Source of the DNA: Marixanthomonas sp963974425
Lineage (GTDB): Bacteria; Bacteroidota; Bacteroidia; Flavobacteriales; Flavobacteriaceae
Length of the DNA: 25,718 bases
NCBI RefSeq assembly: GCF_963974425.1
Contig: NZ_CAXBCK010000052.1
Coordinates: 1-25,718 of the forward strand
Direction: 5' to 3'
A model generated the notes under the pieces. The model had not been told where the DNA came from. It worked only from the letters and a program-made list of their open reading frames with translations, and ran no database searches. This document shows positions 7,263 through 14,814 of this stretch, in pieces. Numbering within the stretch: position 1 is the first letter of the stretch; each line of letters opens with the position of its first letter. The translations under genes were made by a program, and so were the position numbers.

Positions 7263-8006
7263 TTACGAAAGTAATTTGGGATTTATATCAAGAATATTTT
7301 CGGCACGGTACTTTTCAATAAACGCTTCTGAAAAATGTTCGCTCCCTTCGATTTTTTCTTTTTGTAAGATATCTTTTACCTCTAATTTTTTATATTCCTG
7401 CAGCATAGGGATTGAAACTGGAGCATAACTAAAGTGCCACGGCTCGTATTTAAAGCCTTTTCGGTTGGCGTTGTCGGTATAGACTTCATAAAACCCAAAA
7501 GAGTTGGCGTTTTCGGTAAGCCAGCTTTTTAATTTGCAAAACGGACCAGTGCCATGAAAATGTTCAGGTTGTAATACGTTTTTTGGTCGTGGAGCATTCC
7601 CATCAATAATATCAATATCGGTACCCCAATGGTGACGAGACGTTCCAGGGATAGTAGAATATTCAATTATCTTTTCAATCGTTTCGATAGGGGAGAGACC
7701 TTGTTTAGTATAGCGGTTGTATTTACCTTCAAAAATCTGTTTTTGCCGTTCAAAATTGCGGTAAGCAGATACTACTTCAATGGAAATACCTTCTTCTGCA
7801 GCGGCTTTCTTCATTTTTAAAAATGCTTTTTTAGCCTCTTTATGCATTTTAGACCTATAAGTATCACCCACAATATCTGGGTTGCCTTTTCCTAATAATT
7901 GATCAACGGTAAATTTTTGTTGAATAGGAGAGAAGGATAAATGTGGCAAAATAGCTAGAGCTGTTGCTGAAAGTATCGAGGTTTTTATAAAATCTTTTCG
8001 CTTCAT
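7263..8006 (-). CDS. M15 family D-alanyl-D-alanine carboxypeptidase (VanY-like)
   Basis: This 247-aa protein starts with a basic and then hydrophobic export signal (MKRKDFIKTSILSATALAIL). The M15B zinc site is intact: His125 and Asp132 in SRHHWGTDIDI and His191 in EPWHFSY, with the substrate-binding SAYRNFERQKQIF (80-92). Such enzymes trim the terminal D-Ala from peptidoglycan stem peptides in the periplasm, which is the likely function. It is probably the first gene of a run with the M48 protease and DUF1801 gene. The divergent GNAT remnant starts 47 bp upstream. Confidence 0.92.
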   Translation of the reverse strand: MKRKDFIKTSILSATALAILPHLSFSPIQQKFTVDQLLGKGNPDIVGDTYRSKMHKEAKKAFLKMKKAAAEEGISIEVVSAYRNFERQKQIFEGKYNRYTKQGLSPIETIEKIIEYSTIPGTSRHHWGTDIDIIDGNAPRPKNVLQPEHFHGTGPFCKLKSWLTENANSFGFYEVYTDNANRKGFKYEPWHFSYAPVSIPMLQEYKKLEVKDILQKEKIEGSEHFSEAFIEKYRAENILDINPKLLS

Positions 8007-8010
8007 TTGG

Positions 8011-8018
8011 TATCTTCG
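8011..8018 (+). promoter_or_regulatory. Possible weak -7 box (TATCTTCG) for the GNAT gene
   Basis: TATCTTCG differs from TAnnTTTG by one base and lies 35 nt upstream of the ATG at 8053, in the short divergent gap. No -33 element is clear. Confidence 0.25.
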
Positions 8019-8052
8019 AGATTTGTTTAAAAGTACTATAATTATAAAACTT

Positions 8053-8479
8053 ATGAAGCTCTCTTTTGGTATAATTCCCCCCTTCTGAAATTTTAAGTAT
8101 TATTCCATTACTTCAAAAACTTGAAGAAAATACAATTCCAGAGTCAGTTTCACGAGAACGTGTTTTGGCTATGTCTCAAGAGAATTATGAATGCTTGGGG
8201 ATTTACGATTCAGGAAAATTAATGGGTATTTGTGGCCTGTGGTTTCAAACCCGTCATTATGCTGGTAAAAGTATGGAACTAGATCACGTATATATAGACG
8301 ATGAATACCGAAGTAAGGGCGTGGGGAAAAAATTAATGGAATATGTTACCAGATATGCTGCGGAAAAAGAATGTAACTGGGTGGAACTAAATACATATGC
8401 GCATAATTTTGCTTCTCATAAATTTTATTACAACCAAGGGTTTGTAGCCAAAGGGTATCATTTTGTAAAAGAGCTATAA
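8053..8479 (+). pseudogene. GNAT N-acetyltransferase, frameshifted at a C6 tract
   Basis: From TTC 8075 to the stop at 8479 one frame encodes a convincing GNAT domain. The acetyl-CoA loop is HVYIDDEYRSKGVGKKLMEY, and the fold ends FYYNQGFVAKGYHFVKEL. This frame has no ATG before 8171, and a start there (or TTG 8165) would remove the first helix and strand of the fold. The only upstream ATG, at 8053, is in another frame and stops at TGA 8086-8088. Dropping one C from the run of six at 8077-8082 joins both parts into MKLSFGIIPPSEILSIIP and so on, about 141 aa, a normal length for the family. I therefore call it frameshifted. Alternatives are a sequencing error, slippage-controlled on/off expression, or a functional short form from an internal start. 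The substrate is unknown. Confidence 0.7.
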
Positions 8480-8488
8480 GGTGTTTAT

Positions 8489-9199
8489 TTAAAGCGTTAA
8501 CTGGCTGAGTGAAGTTGAAGTCGCTATTTCTACAGGTTCTTTCCCTTGCTTAAAAATACGAGCATTGTGTTCACCTTCTAAAACAATTGAGCTACCACTA
8601 ACCCGTAACCAGCTTCCTTCACGGAGACCTACTACTGGGATATTATTTTGTGTATGAAACTCTTTGATACGGGTTTCACGTGTTTCGCCCATATGTTCGC
8701 TCGATGGGTCTGGGTCTAAATAATGTGGGTTTACATTAAACGGAATTACACCTAATGTTTTAAACGATGGCGGATATACAATAGGCATGTCATTGGTGGT
8801 TTTCATGCTCACCCCACAAATATTACTGCCGGCGCTGGTGCCAAGATAAGGCGTCCCTTTAAAAATAGCTTCACGCAAGGGTTGCATCACTTGGTTTTTA
8901 TATAAGGAACTGACCAAAACAAAGGTATTGCCGCCTCCGGTGAAAATTCCTTTAGCTTCGTTAATCGCTTTAACAGGATCTGGAAAGGTATGAAGCCCCA
9001 CCACTTTTTTGTTCAGTTTTTCAAATGCTTTAGATGCCTTTTCGGTATATTGATCGTGTGAAATTCCTCCAGGACGGGCATAAGGAATAAAAAGGATTTC
9101 ATCGGTTTCAGAGAAAAGTTCTGTCAATGCATCGGTCAAATAGTCTAAATAATTTCCGTTATAAATAGTTGAGGTACTTGCAATAATTAGGTTTTTCAT
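8489..9199 (-). CDS. pepE: Dipeptidase E (peptidase family S51)
   Basis: This 236-aa cytoplasmic serine peptidase would hydrolyse dipeptides with an N-terminal aspartate. Compared with E. coli PepE, the catalytic Ser is Ser122 in LGTSAGSN, with Asp137 (TTNDMP) and His159 (NPHYLDP) at the matching positions. FTGGGNTF (86-93) is the conserved glycine-rich turn. Length and motif order fit the family. It stands alone on the minus strand, converging on the GNAT remnant with only 9 bp between stops, and has a perfect TACGTTTG promoter box upstream. Confidence 0.93.
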   Translation of the reverse strand: MKNLIIASTSTIYNGNYLDYLTDALTELFSETDEILFIPYARPGGISHDQYTEKASKAFEKLNKKVVGLHTFPDPVKAINEAKGIFTGGGNTFVLVSSLYKNQVMQPLREAIFKGTPYLGTSAGSNICGVSMKTTNDMPIVYPPSFKTLGVIPFNVNPHYLDPDPSSEHMGETRETRIKEFHTQNNIPVVGLREGSWLRVSGSSIVLEGEHNARIFKQGKEPVEIATSTSLSQLTL

Positions 9200-9232
9200 G
9201 GTTCAGATTAAAAAATAATATGATAAATTTAA

Positions 9233-9240
9233 CAAACGTA
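9233..9240 (-). promoter_or_regulatory. -7 promoter box of pepE (TACGTTTG, minus strand)
   Basis: TACGTTTG on the minus strand fits TAnnTTTG exactly and lies 33 nt upstream of the pepE ATG in the 81-bp divergent gap with the next + strand gene. On the + strand the same gap has TATATTG at 9260-9266, a one-base-short version of the box, 14 nt before the ATG at 9281. Confidence 0.55.
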
Positions 9241-9280
9241 CTTTAAAAAATGGCGTCTTTATATTGTAATTTAATTAATC

Positions 9281-10096
9281 ATGCGTATTAAACTAACCAT
9301 ACTATTTGTTTTGTTTCCCTTGCTACTAATGGCACAGGATGTAGAAAGAGTTGTTGTTGAGGGTTTTATAACAGCTCCGCAGAGTGAAGATGTAGAGGGA
9401 GTAAATATTTATAATAACTCTACCCAAAAAGGAACTGTCACGAATGAAAAAGGGGAGTTTACATTAAAAGTGGGTGTTAACGATCGAGTATTAATAACGG
9501 CGTTACAATTTCAGAGTTTTACTATAATTGTTGATAAAGGGATAATAGATACTCAAAAAATGAAGATTTATTTGAATCCAGCTGTAAATCAATTAGAAGA
9601 AGTAATTGTAAGGCCCTATGATCTTTCTGGAAACATTGTAGCGGACGTAAACAGAGTGAAAACCTACACGTTTGCACCCAAAATGGATTTATCCTATGAA
9701 GCCTTAAATTTTAAATATGAATTTCAGCCAGACGCCTTGACTAAAATTGACGGCAACGCCGCAGAAGAGGCTCTTAATAATGAAGGTTTAAAAGATGGAG
9801 CAAATATATTGGGTATTTTAGGACTCTTGTTTCCTAAAAATATGGAGATTGATCTTGTGAAGAATAAAACCATAGAAGACCGAGTACAAATTTCTAGAAC
9901 GCTACGGCAACGTTTCAGTAATGCATATATTGAAGAAACCTTTGGCATTCCCAAAGAAAAAGCAAACGATTTCCTCTATTTTGCTGAAGAAGGCGGTTTA
10001 ACCGAAACAATGCTCAAAGCCGAAAACGAAATGGAATTACTCGATTATATGTACCTACAAAGTAACCGCTACAAAAAAACGAGTGAAGAAGAATAA
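9281..10096 (+). CDS. Secreted CarboxypepD_reg-like domain protein (paralogue A)
   Basis: This 271-aa protein has a signal peptide (FVLFPLLLMAQ, cleavage after about residue 19). Residues 25-100 form a CarboxypepD_reg-like beta-sandwich: VVVEGFI, DVEGVNIYN, GTVTNEKGEF, and a strand ending in NQLEEVIVRPYDLSGN (103-117). This resembles the N-terminal extension of TonB-dependent receptors, but no plug or barrel follows. The C-terminal 150 residues are mostly helical and include AYIEETFGIPKEKANDFLYF (215-234). The neighbouring gene repeats this architecture and motif, so the two are tandem paralogues. Its last 14 bases overlap the start of paralogue B, indicating translational coupling. The function is unknown; location is periplasm or outer-membrane surface. 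Confidence 0.85.
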   Translation: MRIKLTILFVLFPLLLMAQDVERVVVEGFITAPQSEDVEGVNIYNNSTQKGTVTNEKGEFTLKVGVNDRVLITALQFQSFTIIVDKGIIDTQKMKIYLNPAVNQLEEVIVRPYDLSGNIVADVNRVKTYTFAPKMDLSYEALNFKYEFQPDALTKIDGNAAEEALNNEGLKDGANILGILGLLFPKNMEIDLVKNKTIEDRVQISRTLRQRFSNAYIEETFGIPKEKANDFLYFAEEGGLTETMLKAENEMELLDYMYLQSNRYKKTSEEE

Positions 10097-10865
10097 TTTA
10101 CTACTATTGGTGTTTTGCATTATTTTAATTGCAGAGTGCGTGGCGCAACGAGAACAAATACAAGGGGCCATTAGCAATAAAACCGATGTTGAAGGAATTC
10201 ACGTAATGAACCTTACTTCTCGTTATAATACTATTACAGGTGTTCATGGAAATTTTTCTATAGCGGTAAAAGAACAAGATACTTTATTGTTTTCATCAGT
10301 AAATTATGTGCCTAAAAAAGTAGCTATTTCGGCCGAAATAATTGAAAAAAGTATTTTGATAGTAATTCTTGACGAATTAGTAAACGAGCTTGATGAAGTA
10401 GTGTTAGGTCCTAACCTAACAGGGAACCTAGAAAGTGATCTTAAAAGTATTAAAACCAAAAAACAAATTAATTTTTACGATGTAGGTATTCCCGGCTTTA
10501 GAGGTGAACCCGAAGAGAAAATTGTACCACTTTTTGTTGCTGCTTTCCCCACGCAGGTAGATTTAGAAGCATTATATAAGCATATAGGCGGATACTATAA
10601 AAAACTTAAAATTAGACGTAAATGGGAAGGTCAAAACAATACGGTTGCTAAAGTTATCAACTATTATACATCGGCATTTTTTGAAGAAGCCTATAATATT
10701 CCTGAAGACCGATTGTATGATTTTCTACTCTTTTGTATGGAAACGAGCCTTCTTGAAAGAGACTTTAAAAAAGAAAATTATGTTTTAGTACTAAATATAT
10801 TTGAAGAAAAAGGGATTGAATACACCAAAAGGTTGCAAGAAACAAAAACCAAAGAAAAGGAATAA
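10083..10865 (+). CDS. Secreted CarboxypepD_reg-like domain protein (paralogue B)
   Basis: This 260-aa protein starts at GTG 10083 inside the end of paralogue A; that start gives a complete signal peptide (MKKNNLLLLVFCIILIAECVAQ). It repeats paralogue A's layout: DVEGIHVMN (35-43), TGVHGNFSI (52-60), NELDEVVLGPNLTGN (101-115), and a helical C-terminal part with AFFEEAYNIPEDRLYDFLLF (198-217), aligning with the same motif in A. A extra stretch FYDVGIPGFRGEPEEK (131-146) separates the halves. Similarity is clear only in these blocks, so the duplication is old or fast-evolving. A DUF6702 gene and a secreted M1 peptidase follow. The function is unknown. Confidence 0.82.
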   Translation: MKKNNLLLLVFCIILIAECVAQREQIQGAISNKTDVEGIHVMNLTSRYNTITGVHGNFSIAVKEQDTLLFSSVNYVPKKVAISAEIIEKSILIVILDELVNELDEVVLGPNLTGNLESDLKSIKTKKQINFYDVGIPGFRGEPEEKIVPLFVAAFPTQVDLEALYKHIGGYYKKLKIRRKWEGQNNTVAKVINYYTSAFFEEAYNIPEDRLYDFLLFCMETSLLERDFKKENYVLVLNIFEEKGIEYTKRLQETKTKEKE

Positions 10866-10916
10866 TTGTTGTAACATTTCAACATATATTGCGTCCAATT
10901 AAAACACATTGAGTAT

Positions 10917-11423
10917 ATGAAATATTTAAAAATAGCAATTCTTGCTATCGTATTCCCTTTGATGACTGCTTATGCACCAGCGCATAAATTTTATGTAAGC
11001 ACGACTAATATGGAATACGTGCCTAAAAAGAAATCCGTTCAGATAATAACGAAAATTTTTATAGACGATATAGAAAAAGTACTTCAAAAACGGTATGATC
11101 CTTCCATTTCCATAGCAACAATTAAAGAAAAAGAGAAAGATATTGAGTATCTTAAAAAGTATATACTTCAAAAACTGAAAGTTACTATTAACGGGAAACC
11201 TGCAAAACTAGATTATATAGGCAGGGAATATGATATTGATATTGTAAATATTTATATTGAAATTTCAGGGGTAAACGATTTAAGTTCCATAGCTGTAAAA
11301 AATGAAGTTTTACTAGATCTTTATAAAGAACAGCAGAATATCATTCATATAAAAACTCCCGATATGCGAAGGAGCTTTATTTTAGACTCCCATAATCTTA
11401 AAGATATGTTAAACTTCAACTAA
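10917..11423 (+). CDS. DUF6702 family secreted protein
   Basis: This 168-aa protein has a signal peptide (MKYLKIAILAIVFPLMTAYA) and a mature start HKFYVSTTNMEYVPKKKSVQ typical of DUF6702, a family found next to M1 peptidases in flavobacteria. The body predicts beta strands (VQIITKIFIDDIEKVL, KLKVTINGKPAKLDYIG, DIVNIYIEISGV) with one lysine-rich helix. No catalytic motif is visible. It lies 51 bp after paralogue B and 70 bp before the M1 peptidase. A box-like TATATTGC at 10885-10892 is one base off the consensus and might give it a promoter. The role is unknown; an accessory part of the M1 unit is an inference from position. Confidence 0.85.
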   Translation: MKYLKIAILAIVFPLMTAYAPAHKFYVSTTNMEYVPKKKSVQIITKIFIDDIEKVLQKRYDPSISIATIKEKEKDIEYLKKYILQKLKVTINGKPAKLDYIGREYDIDIVNIYIEISGVNDLSSIAVKNEVLLDLYKEQQNIIHIKTPDMRRSFILDSHNLKDMLNFN

Positions 11424-11493
11424 ATCAATTTTCATTCAGCAACATAAAAACTATTTTTAAAACTTTTTAAAATTTCAGAAATACAAACTATCT

Positions 11494-13800
11494 ATGAAAC
11501 TACTTAAATGCCTTTCCTTAGTAATCTTGTTTCTTTCAGCAGGAACGAGTTACGCACAGGATCAAAACAATGGAAACGAGCGTGAGCCCGGACACACCAA
11601 CAATAATCGCTTTAAACAACTTTATGAGGAGTTTTCTACTCCTAACCAATACCGAAGCGCTAGCGGTGCTCCTGGACCAAACTATTACCAACAGCGGGCA
11701 GATTACGAGATGAACATAGAGCTCGACGATGAAAATAAAAGAATTTATGGAGCCGAGATTATTACTTACACCAACAACTCACCAGACCCTTTAGAATATT
11801 TATGGGTGCAATTGGACCAAAACGTTCGAGCCAAAGATTCAAAATCCCCATTGATAGAACCAAGCGGAGCTGCTCCTGCCGATGCGGCGGGCTCTTTTGT
11901 GCAACAACATATGGGTGCTGCTTTTGATGGTGGTTTTAATATCCAAGAAGTTAAAAATGAAAAAGGTGATGATCTTCCGCATACTATAAACAGGACTATG
12001 ATGCGCATTGAGATGCCGCAGCCCCTGTTGACAGGAGAACAATTTAAATTTTCAATTAAGTGGTGGTATAATATTCCTAATCATACTATAGATAGAGCCC
12101 GTAGTGGATATGAAGAATTTAAAGATGGTAACCGTGGCTATGTAATTGCACAGTTTTATCCACGTATGGCAGTTTACAATGACGTTGAAGGTTGGCAAAA
12201 CAGTCAATTTTGGGGTCGTGATGAATTTGCTTTACCATTCGGAAATTTTGAAGTAAATATTACCACTCCTGCAGATCATGTGTTAGATGCTACAGGAACA
12301 CTTCAAAATAGGAAAAAGATTTTTAGTAAAGAAATGATGAATCGTTATGAAGAAGCGAAAGAGTCATATGAAAAACCGGTGGTAATAGTAACTCAGGAAG
12401 AAGCTGAGGCAGCCTCAAAAGGATTTTCAAAAGATAAAATAACATGGAAGTTTATAGCTCAAAATGTGCGTGATTATGCATTTGCATCATCAAGACGTTA
12501 CATTTGGGATATGATGGCTGTTAAGCAAAACAACGGTAATGATGTAATGGCTGTGTCTATGTATCCACCAGAAGGGAACCCTCTATGGGAAGAGTATTCA
12601 ACAAAAGCCGTAGCGAGTACTTTAAAATCGTACTCTCGAATGACATTTGATTATCCATATCCTAAAGCAATTTCAGTGCACGCAAAAAATCAAGGGATGG
12701 AATACCCTATGATTTGCTGGAATTACGGACGTCCAGATGAAGATGGAAACTACAGTGAGCGTACTAAATATGGTATGATTTCAGTAATTATTCACGAAGT
12801 TGGCCACAATTATTTCCCTATGATTGTAAATAGTGATGAACGTCAATGGACGTGGATGGATGAAGGCCTTAACACATTTGTACAATACGTAGCAGAGCAA
12901 GATTTTGGCGAGTGGTACCCTGATGCTATTGCACCAAATACAAAATATCCATCTAGAAGAGGTCCTGCCAAAAACATCGTGAATTATATGGCAGGCGATC
13001 AAGATTACATCGCCCCGATAATGACGAAAGGTTTAAACACCTACAGCTTTGGTAGCAATGCTTACGGAAAACCGGCAACGGCATTAAACATTTTGCGCGA
13101 AACTGTAATGGGTCGCGAGTTGTTTGATTATGCTTTTAAAGTCTATGCTAATCGTTGGAAGTTTAAACACCCAACCCCAGAAGATTTTTTCAGAACGATG
13201 GAGGATGCTTCAGCTGTAGATTTAGACTGGTATTGGAGAGCTTGGTTTTATAGCACCGAATACACAGATATTGGAGTGAAAGATGTAAAACGTTTCTATG
13301 TAACTTCAAAAATGAACCAACAAGTACGAGATATGATGGAAGCTAGAGGCATGCAGGAGAGCGATTTACCACCATTAGTCTATATGGTTGAAGAAGGAAG
13401 CGATGATTATGAGGAAAGTATGAAAAATGCTTCTTTAGATGATGTAACCACTTTACAAGAATATATAATGGATAATCTTTCTTCTGAAGAAAGGAAAAAT
13501 CTAAAAAAACCAAATTACTTTTATGAAATAGTTTATGAAAAGCCAGGAGGCATCCCGATGCCTATTATAGCTGAGTATACCTATAGTGATGGAAGTACAG
13601 AGCGAGTGAAATATCCGGCTCAAATTTGGAGAAAAAATGACAAAGAAGTAGGAAAAGTAATTGCTTCAGACAAAGAAATTACGAAGATAGTGGTTGATCC
13701 AGATGAAGAAACAGCAGATATTGATACCGAAAACAATAGTTGGCCTAAACGTAAAAAATTAGGTGATTTTGATAAATTTAAAAACAAAGTAGAAGAATAA
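11494..13800 (+). CDS. Secreted M1 family zinc metallopeptidase
   Basis: This 768-aa aminopeptidase-N-like enzyme has a signal peptide (LVILFLSAGTSYAQ) and a low-complexity start to the mature protein. An N-terminal beta domain precedes the exopeptidase motif GMEYP (401-405) and the zinc site HEVGH (His434, Glu435, His438) with the third ligand Glu457 in WMDEGLNTF, the correct 18-residue spacing. The C-terminal third is acidic and lacks an obvious type IX secretion sorting domain, so the protein is probably periplasmic. Length and architecture fit the M1 group widespread in flavobacteria. It is last in a run with paralogues A and B and DUF6702, and a clear terminator follows. Confidence 0.95.
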   Translation: MKLLKCLSLVILFLSAGTSYAQDQNNGNEREPGHTNNNRFKQLYEEFSTPNQYRSASGAPGPNYYQQRADYEMNIELDDENKRIYGAEIITYTNNSPDPLEYLWVQLDQNVRAKDSKSPLIEPSGAAPADAAGSFVQQHMGAAFDGGFNIQEVKNEKGDDLPHTINRTMMRIEMPQPLLTGEQFKFSIKWWYNIPNHTIDRARSGYEEFKDGNRGYVIAQFYPRMAVYNDVEGWQNSQFWGRDEFALPFGNFEVNITTPADHVLDATGTLQNRKKIFSKEMMNRYEEAKESYEKPVVIVTQEEAEAASKGFSKDKITWKFIAQNVRDYAFASSRRYIWDMMAVKQNNGNDVMAVSMYPPEGNPLWEEYSTKAVASTLKSYSRMTFDYPYPKAISVHAKNQGMEYPMICWNYGRPDEDGNYSERTKYGMISVIIHEVGHNYFPMIVNSDERQWTWMDEGLNTFVQYVAEQDFGEWYPDAIAPNTKYPSRRGPAKNIVNYMAGDQDYIAPIMTKGLNTYSFGSNAYGKPATALNILRETVMGRELFDYAFKVYANRWKFKHPTPEDFFRTMEDASAVDLDWYWRAWFYSTEYTDIGVKDVKRFYVTSKMNQQVRDMMEARGMQESDLPPLVYMVEEGSDDYEESMKNASLDDVTTLQEYIMDNLSSEERKNLKKPNYFYEIVYEKPGGIPMPIIAEYTYSDGSTERVKYPAQIWRKNDKEVGKVIASDKEITKIVVDPDEETADIDTENNSWPKRKKLGDFDKFKNKVEE

Positions 13801-13823
13801 CTTTTTCTGAAATTTATATACAC

Positions 13824-13852
13824 AAAGCCTCGTTGTTTTAACGGGGCTTTTT
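13824..13852 (+). terminator. Rho-independent terminator after the M1 peptidase
   Basis: A stem of AAGCCTCGTT (13825-13834) with AACGGGGCTT (13840-13849, one G-U pair) has a 5-nt loop and is followed by T residues. It begins 24 bp after the M1 stop and separates that transcript from tatA. Confidence 0.85.
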
Positions 13853-13874
13853 CGTGTAGCATAATATTCTTGTT

Positions 13875-13882
13875 TATATTTG
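13875..13882 (+). promoter_or_regulatory. -7 promoter box of tatA (TATATTTG)
   Basis: A perfect TATATTTG ends only 4 nt before the ATG at 13887. Transcription usually starts about 6-7 nt after this box, so the mRNA would begin at or just inside the start codon. That suggests a nearly leaderless message, or a start slightly further down. Confidence 0.6.
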
Positions 13883-13886
13883 CAGT

Positions 13887-14174
13887 ATGTATGCAGAGGC
13901 AATCTTTTTATTTATAAGCGGTACCGAAATTGTATTTATACTCTTTATCGTACTACTGGTTTTTGGTGCTGATAAAGTTCCCGAAATCGCTAAAGGTTTA
14001 GGTAAAGGTATGCGTCAACTTAAAGACGCTACAAATGATATTAAATCTGAAATCACTAAAAGTGCCGAAAAACAAGGGCTTGATATTGATATTACAAAAG
14101 ATGTACGTGAGGAGATTGATAAAGTAAAAGAAGATGTAGACGAAATTACCGGTCCCATTAAACGCAGATTTTAA
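13887..14174 (+). CDS. tatA: Sec-independent protein translocase subunit TatA/TatE
   Basis: This 95-aa protein has the TatA layout: a short N-terminal transmembrane helix (about residues 10-28, IVFILFIVLLVFG), the FGADKVPEIAKGLGKG hinge and amphipathic helix, and a charged C-terminal tail rich in Lys, Asp and Glu. TatA multimers form the passage for folded proteins with twin-arginine signals. Its stop overlaps the start of the PAP2 phosphatase gene (TAATG, 14172-14176), so both are likely translated from one message. No tatB-like or tatC gene is in the window, which is usual where a single TatA-type protein serves both roles. Confidence 0.92.
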   Translation: MYAEAIFLFISGTEIVFILFIVLLVFGADKVPEIAKGLGKGMRQLKDATNDIKSEITKSAEKQGLDIDITKDVREEIDKVKEDVDEITGPIKRRF

Positions 14175-14752
14175 TGTTTGACATTCTAAAAGAATGGGAC
14201 AGAGAGTTGTTTGTATTTCTTAACTCTTTAGGAATAGAAAAGTTTGACAATTTTTGGATTACCGCCACACAAATAGAAACTTGGACACCACTTTTCTTAC
14301 TTTTCTTTTTTTTAATATTCTACTACTTTAAATGGAAACGAGGAGGAGCTATCCTTTTCTTCTTGTTGCTAACCTTCGGAATTACTATTTTCTTTACAGG
14401 TTTTGTAAAAGATTATGTTGCCAGATTAAGACCAAATAATGTTGAAGCATTGTCTGAGATTATTCGTATTCTCCAAAAACCCATTAACTATAGCTTTTTT
14501 TCGGGGCATGCATCTTCTAGCTTTTCAGTAACCACATTTATGGCTCTAATTTTAAGGCAGAAAACCAAATGGATATTTCTAGCTTACCTTTGGCCGCTTA
14601 TTTTTGTAACAAGCAGAATTTATGTAGGTGTTCATTATCCAAGCGATATACTTGTAGGAGCTTTAGTAGGTACTATTTTCGCAATTATATTTTATAAATT
14701 GTGCAAAAAAGCCTTAGAGCATGACAAGCTAAAAGTTAGAGACTTAGAGTAG
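14174..14752 (+). CDS. PAP2 family lipid phosphatase
   Basis: This 192-aa integral membrane protein has about five to six transmembrane helices. It has the full three-part PAP2 signature: K79-x6-R86-P87 (KDYVARLRPN), SGH at 110-112 (nucleophile His112 region), and S147-R148-x5-H154-x3-D158 (SRIYVGVHYPSD). Such enzymes dephosphorylate lipid phosphates such as undecaprenyl pyrophosphate or phosphatidate derivatives on the periplasmic side; which substrate applies here is not decided by sequence. It starts within the tatA stop codon and is probably translationally coupled to it. Confidence 0.92.
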   Translation: MFDILKEWDRELFVFLNSLGIEKFDNFWITATQIETWTPLFLLFFFLIFYYFKWKRGGAILFFLLLTFGITIFFTGFVKDYVARLRPNNVEALSEIIRILQKPINYSFFSGHASSSFSVTTFMALILRQKTKWIFLAYLWPLIFVTSRIYVGVHYPSDILVGALVGTIFAIIFYKLCKKALEHDKLKVRDLE

Positions 14753-14814
14753 CTTCCTCGTATTAATTTCTATTTTTTGTATCTTGATGTTTTATTAATT
14801 AAACCATCAAACCT

